From assembly GCA_048527645.1 (NCBI GenBank), contig DBGFNI010000138.1, forward strand, positions 1-6,234: a DNA stretch of 6,234 bases, read 5' to 3'. The notes beneath the pieces were generated by a model. The model was given only the letters and a program-made list of their open reading frames with translations, did no database searches and was not told where the DNA came from. This document shows, piece after piece, positions 5,524-6,234 of the stretch (its first letter is position 1; the number at the start of each line of letters is the position of its first letter). The stretch is from HGM12669 sp048527645 (GTDB lineage Bacteria; Bacillota; Clostridia; Oscillospirales; CAG-272). The position numbers and the translations under genes are program-made.

Positions 5524-5578
5524 TTGCGAAAGCGATGGATGCAGCCTTGCGGCTGATGAGATACCGTTGCTTTCGCAA
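5524..5578. repeat. Long imperfect palindrome between rRNA terminator and kinase promoter
   Basis: TTGCGAAAGCGATGG (5524-5538) pairs with CCGTTGCTTTCGCAA (5564-5578) over 15 positions. Thirteen are Watson-Crick and two are GU if plus-strand RNA is formed. An inner stem CAGCC/GGCTG with a TTGC loop lies at 5542-5555. Each outer arm can also fold alone (CATTGC-GAAA-GCGATG at 5522-5537; CGTTGC-TTTC-GCAACG at 5565-5580). This looks like a dispersed palindromic element or a backup terminator. No copy occurs elsewhere in the window. Confidence 0.5.
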
Positions 5579-5585
5579 CGAATAA

Positions 5586-5620
5586 AAAAAATCCAAGTCC
5601 AAAAAGGACTTGGATTTTTT
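5586..5620 (-). terminator. Intrinsic terminator of the rRNA-tRNA operon
   Basis: A perfect 15-bp stem (AAAAAATCCAAGTCC at 5586-5600 with its complement at 5606-5620) has a 5-nt loop. On the minus strand it ends in a run of eight T (5590-5583 region). It begins right at the CCA end of tRNA-Asn. The A-stem-T symmetry means it could also work on the plus strand. Confidence 0.88.
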
Positions 5621-5695
5621 GGCTCCCCCAACTGGGCTCGAACCAGTGACATCATGATTAACAGTCATGCGCTCTACCGACTGAGCTATGGAGGA
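5620..5695 (-). tRNA. tRNA-Asn (anticodon GTT)
   Basis: This is a 76-nt cloverleaf including encoded CCA. The acceptor TCCTCCA pairs with TGGGGGA (one GU), with discriminator G. The anticodon arm is CATGA-CTGTTAA-TCATG, giving anticodon GTT, and the T arm is ACTGG-TTCGAGC-CCAGT. All stems are intact. It is the last gene of the rRNA operon. Confidence 0.97.
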
Positions 5696-5707
5696 ATAAA
5701 ATATGCT

Positions 5708-5743
5708 CTTTTCCGCGGCACAGCATTTTGCGCCGAGAAAAAG
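5708..5743 (-). other. Hairpin in the 5S-tRNA-Asn spacer, likely processing stem
   Basis: On the minus strand, CTTTTTCTCGGC (5743-5732) pairs with GCCGCGGAAAAG (5719-5708) at 11 of 12 positions, one of them GU. The 12-nt loop can close further by GCA/TGC. No T-run follows, so it is more likely an RNase processing structure for 5S and tRNA release than a terminator. Confidence 0.45.
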
Positions 5744-5748
5744 AAAAT

Positions 5749-5986
<238 letters not shown>

Positions 5987-5989
5987 TTT

Positions 5990-6065
5990 TGGTGCACCTT
6001 CAGGGATTCGAACCCGGGACCCACTGATTAAGAGTCAGTTGCTCTACCAACTGAGCTAAAGGTGC
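5990..6065 (-). tRNA. tRNA-Lys (anticodon CTT)
   Basis: This is a 76-nt cloverleaf with encoded CCA. The acceptor GCACCTT pairs perfectly with AAGGTGC. The anticodon arm is ACTGA-CTCTTAA-TCAGT, so it reads AAG codons. The T arm is CCGGG-TTCGAAT-CCCTG, with one C:U mismatch at the second pair (C50:U64). It lies between 23S and the first 5S gene, a less common place for a tRNA. Confidence 0.95.
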
Positions 6066-6180
6066 GTCTATCACCCTTCGGGCGCTTCCCTTTCAGGGCT
6101 TCTTTTCTTCGAGCGAATGTTCACTCAAAACCGAACAAAGAGAAACGGTATAACCAACCAAGCATCGTACTACCAAAGTA
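6066..6180 (-). other. 23S-tRNA-Lys transcribed spacer
   Basis: This 115-nt spacer holds no gene. On the minus strand it contains GTTCGGTTTTGAGTGAAC, a sequence style common in clostridial rRNA spacers, and the stem GAGTGAA/TTCGCTC. Two small hairpins follow (CCCT-GAAA-GGG and CCC-GAA-GGG) just before tRNA-Lys. These are probably processing signals. The partner strand for the 23S processing stalk would be outside the window. Confidence 0.6.
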
Positions 6181-6234
6181 GTTCAAGCCCTCGACCTATT
6201 AGTATCGATCAGCTGCACACATTACTGTGCTTCC
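6181..6234 (-). rRNA. rrl: 23S rRNA, 3' end (partial)
   Basis: The minus strand carries the conserved 23S terminus, including GATACTAATAGGTCGAGGGC then TTGAAC. It is cut by the window edge, and most of the gene lies to the right. The exact mature 3' end is estimated by comparison with the Bacillus-type ending and may be off by a few bases. Confidence 0.93.

Overview
The window looks like a chromosomal segment of a gut-type Clostridia (Firmicutes, Ruminococcaceae/Oscillospiraceae-like) with mid GC content. The evidence is the rRNA/tRNA sequences, strong GGAGG-type ribosome binding sites, and the families present: a YesM/YesN-type two-component system, PF06541, PspC, LiaF-like and DUF4097. This is inferred from sequence style only. 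Every supported gene lies on the minus strand, so the window reads right to left.

Right end (6234-5586): the 3' part of an rRNA operon. It runs 23S 3' end, tRNA-Lys(CTT), 5S copy B, 5S copy A, tRNA-Asn(GTT) and a strong intrinsic terminator. The two 5S genes are only 7 nt apart. Their cores are nearly identical, but their closing helices are unrelated and each is self-complementary. An imperfect palindrome (5524-5578) and a sigma-A-like promoter (5501-5473) follow.

Middle (5191-3073): a two-gene operon with an ATGA overlap. It encodes a seven-TM sensor histidine kinase (NPHFLYN type) and a YesN-type response regulator (receiver plus AraC HTH), and ends at an intrinsic terminator. Left part (2921-334): a PF06541 membrane protein and PspC, then a decayed ABC-ATPase-like fragment, then LiaF-like and DUF4097 proteins (ATGA overlap), then a short ORF with a UvrA-like C-terminus. 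A TetR-type palindrome sits at the left edge.

The main finding is a promoter module that occurs three times: upstream of the kinase, of the PF06541-pspC unit and of the liaF-DUF4097 unit. Each copy has a CTATAAAA-N2-GACACAA box, then CTAT exactly 17 nt later, then a -10 hexamer (TATAAT, TAAGAT, TAAAAT) exactly 20 nt after that. None has a good -35. Two copies show a second AAAAC half-site 21-22 bp further on, as expected for an AraC-type activator. I infer that the encoded response regulator activates its own operon and the two neighbouring membrane-protein operons, making a compact, self-contained envelope-stress regulon. The ligand is unknown.
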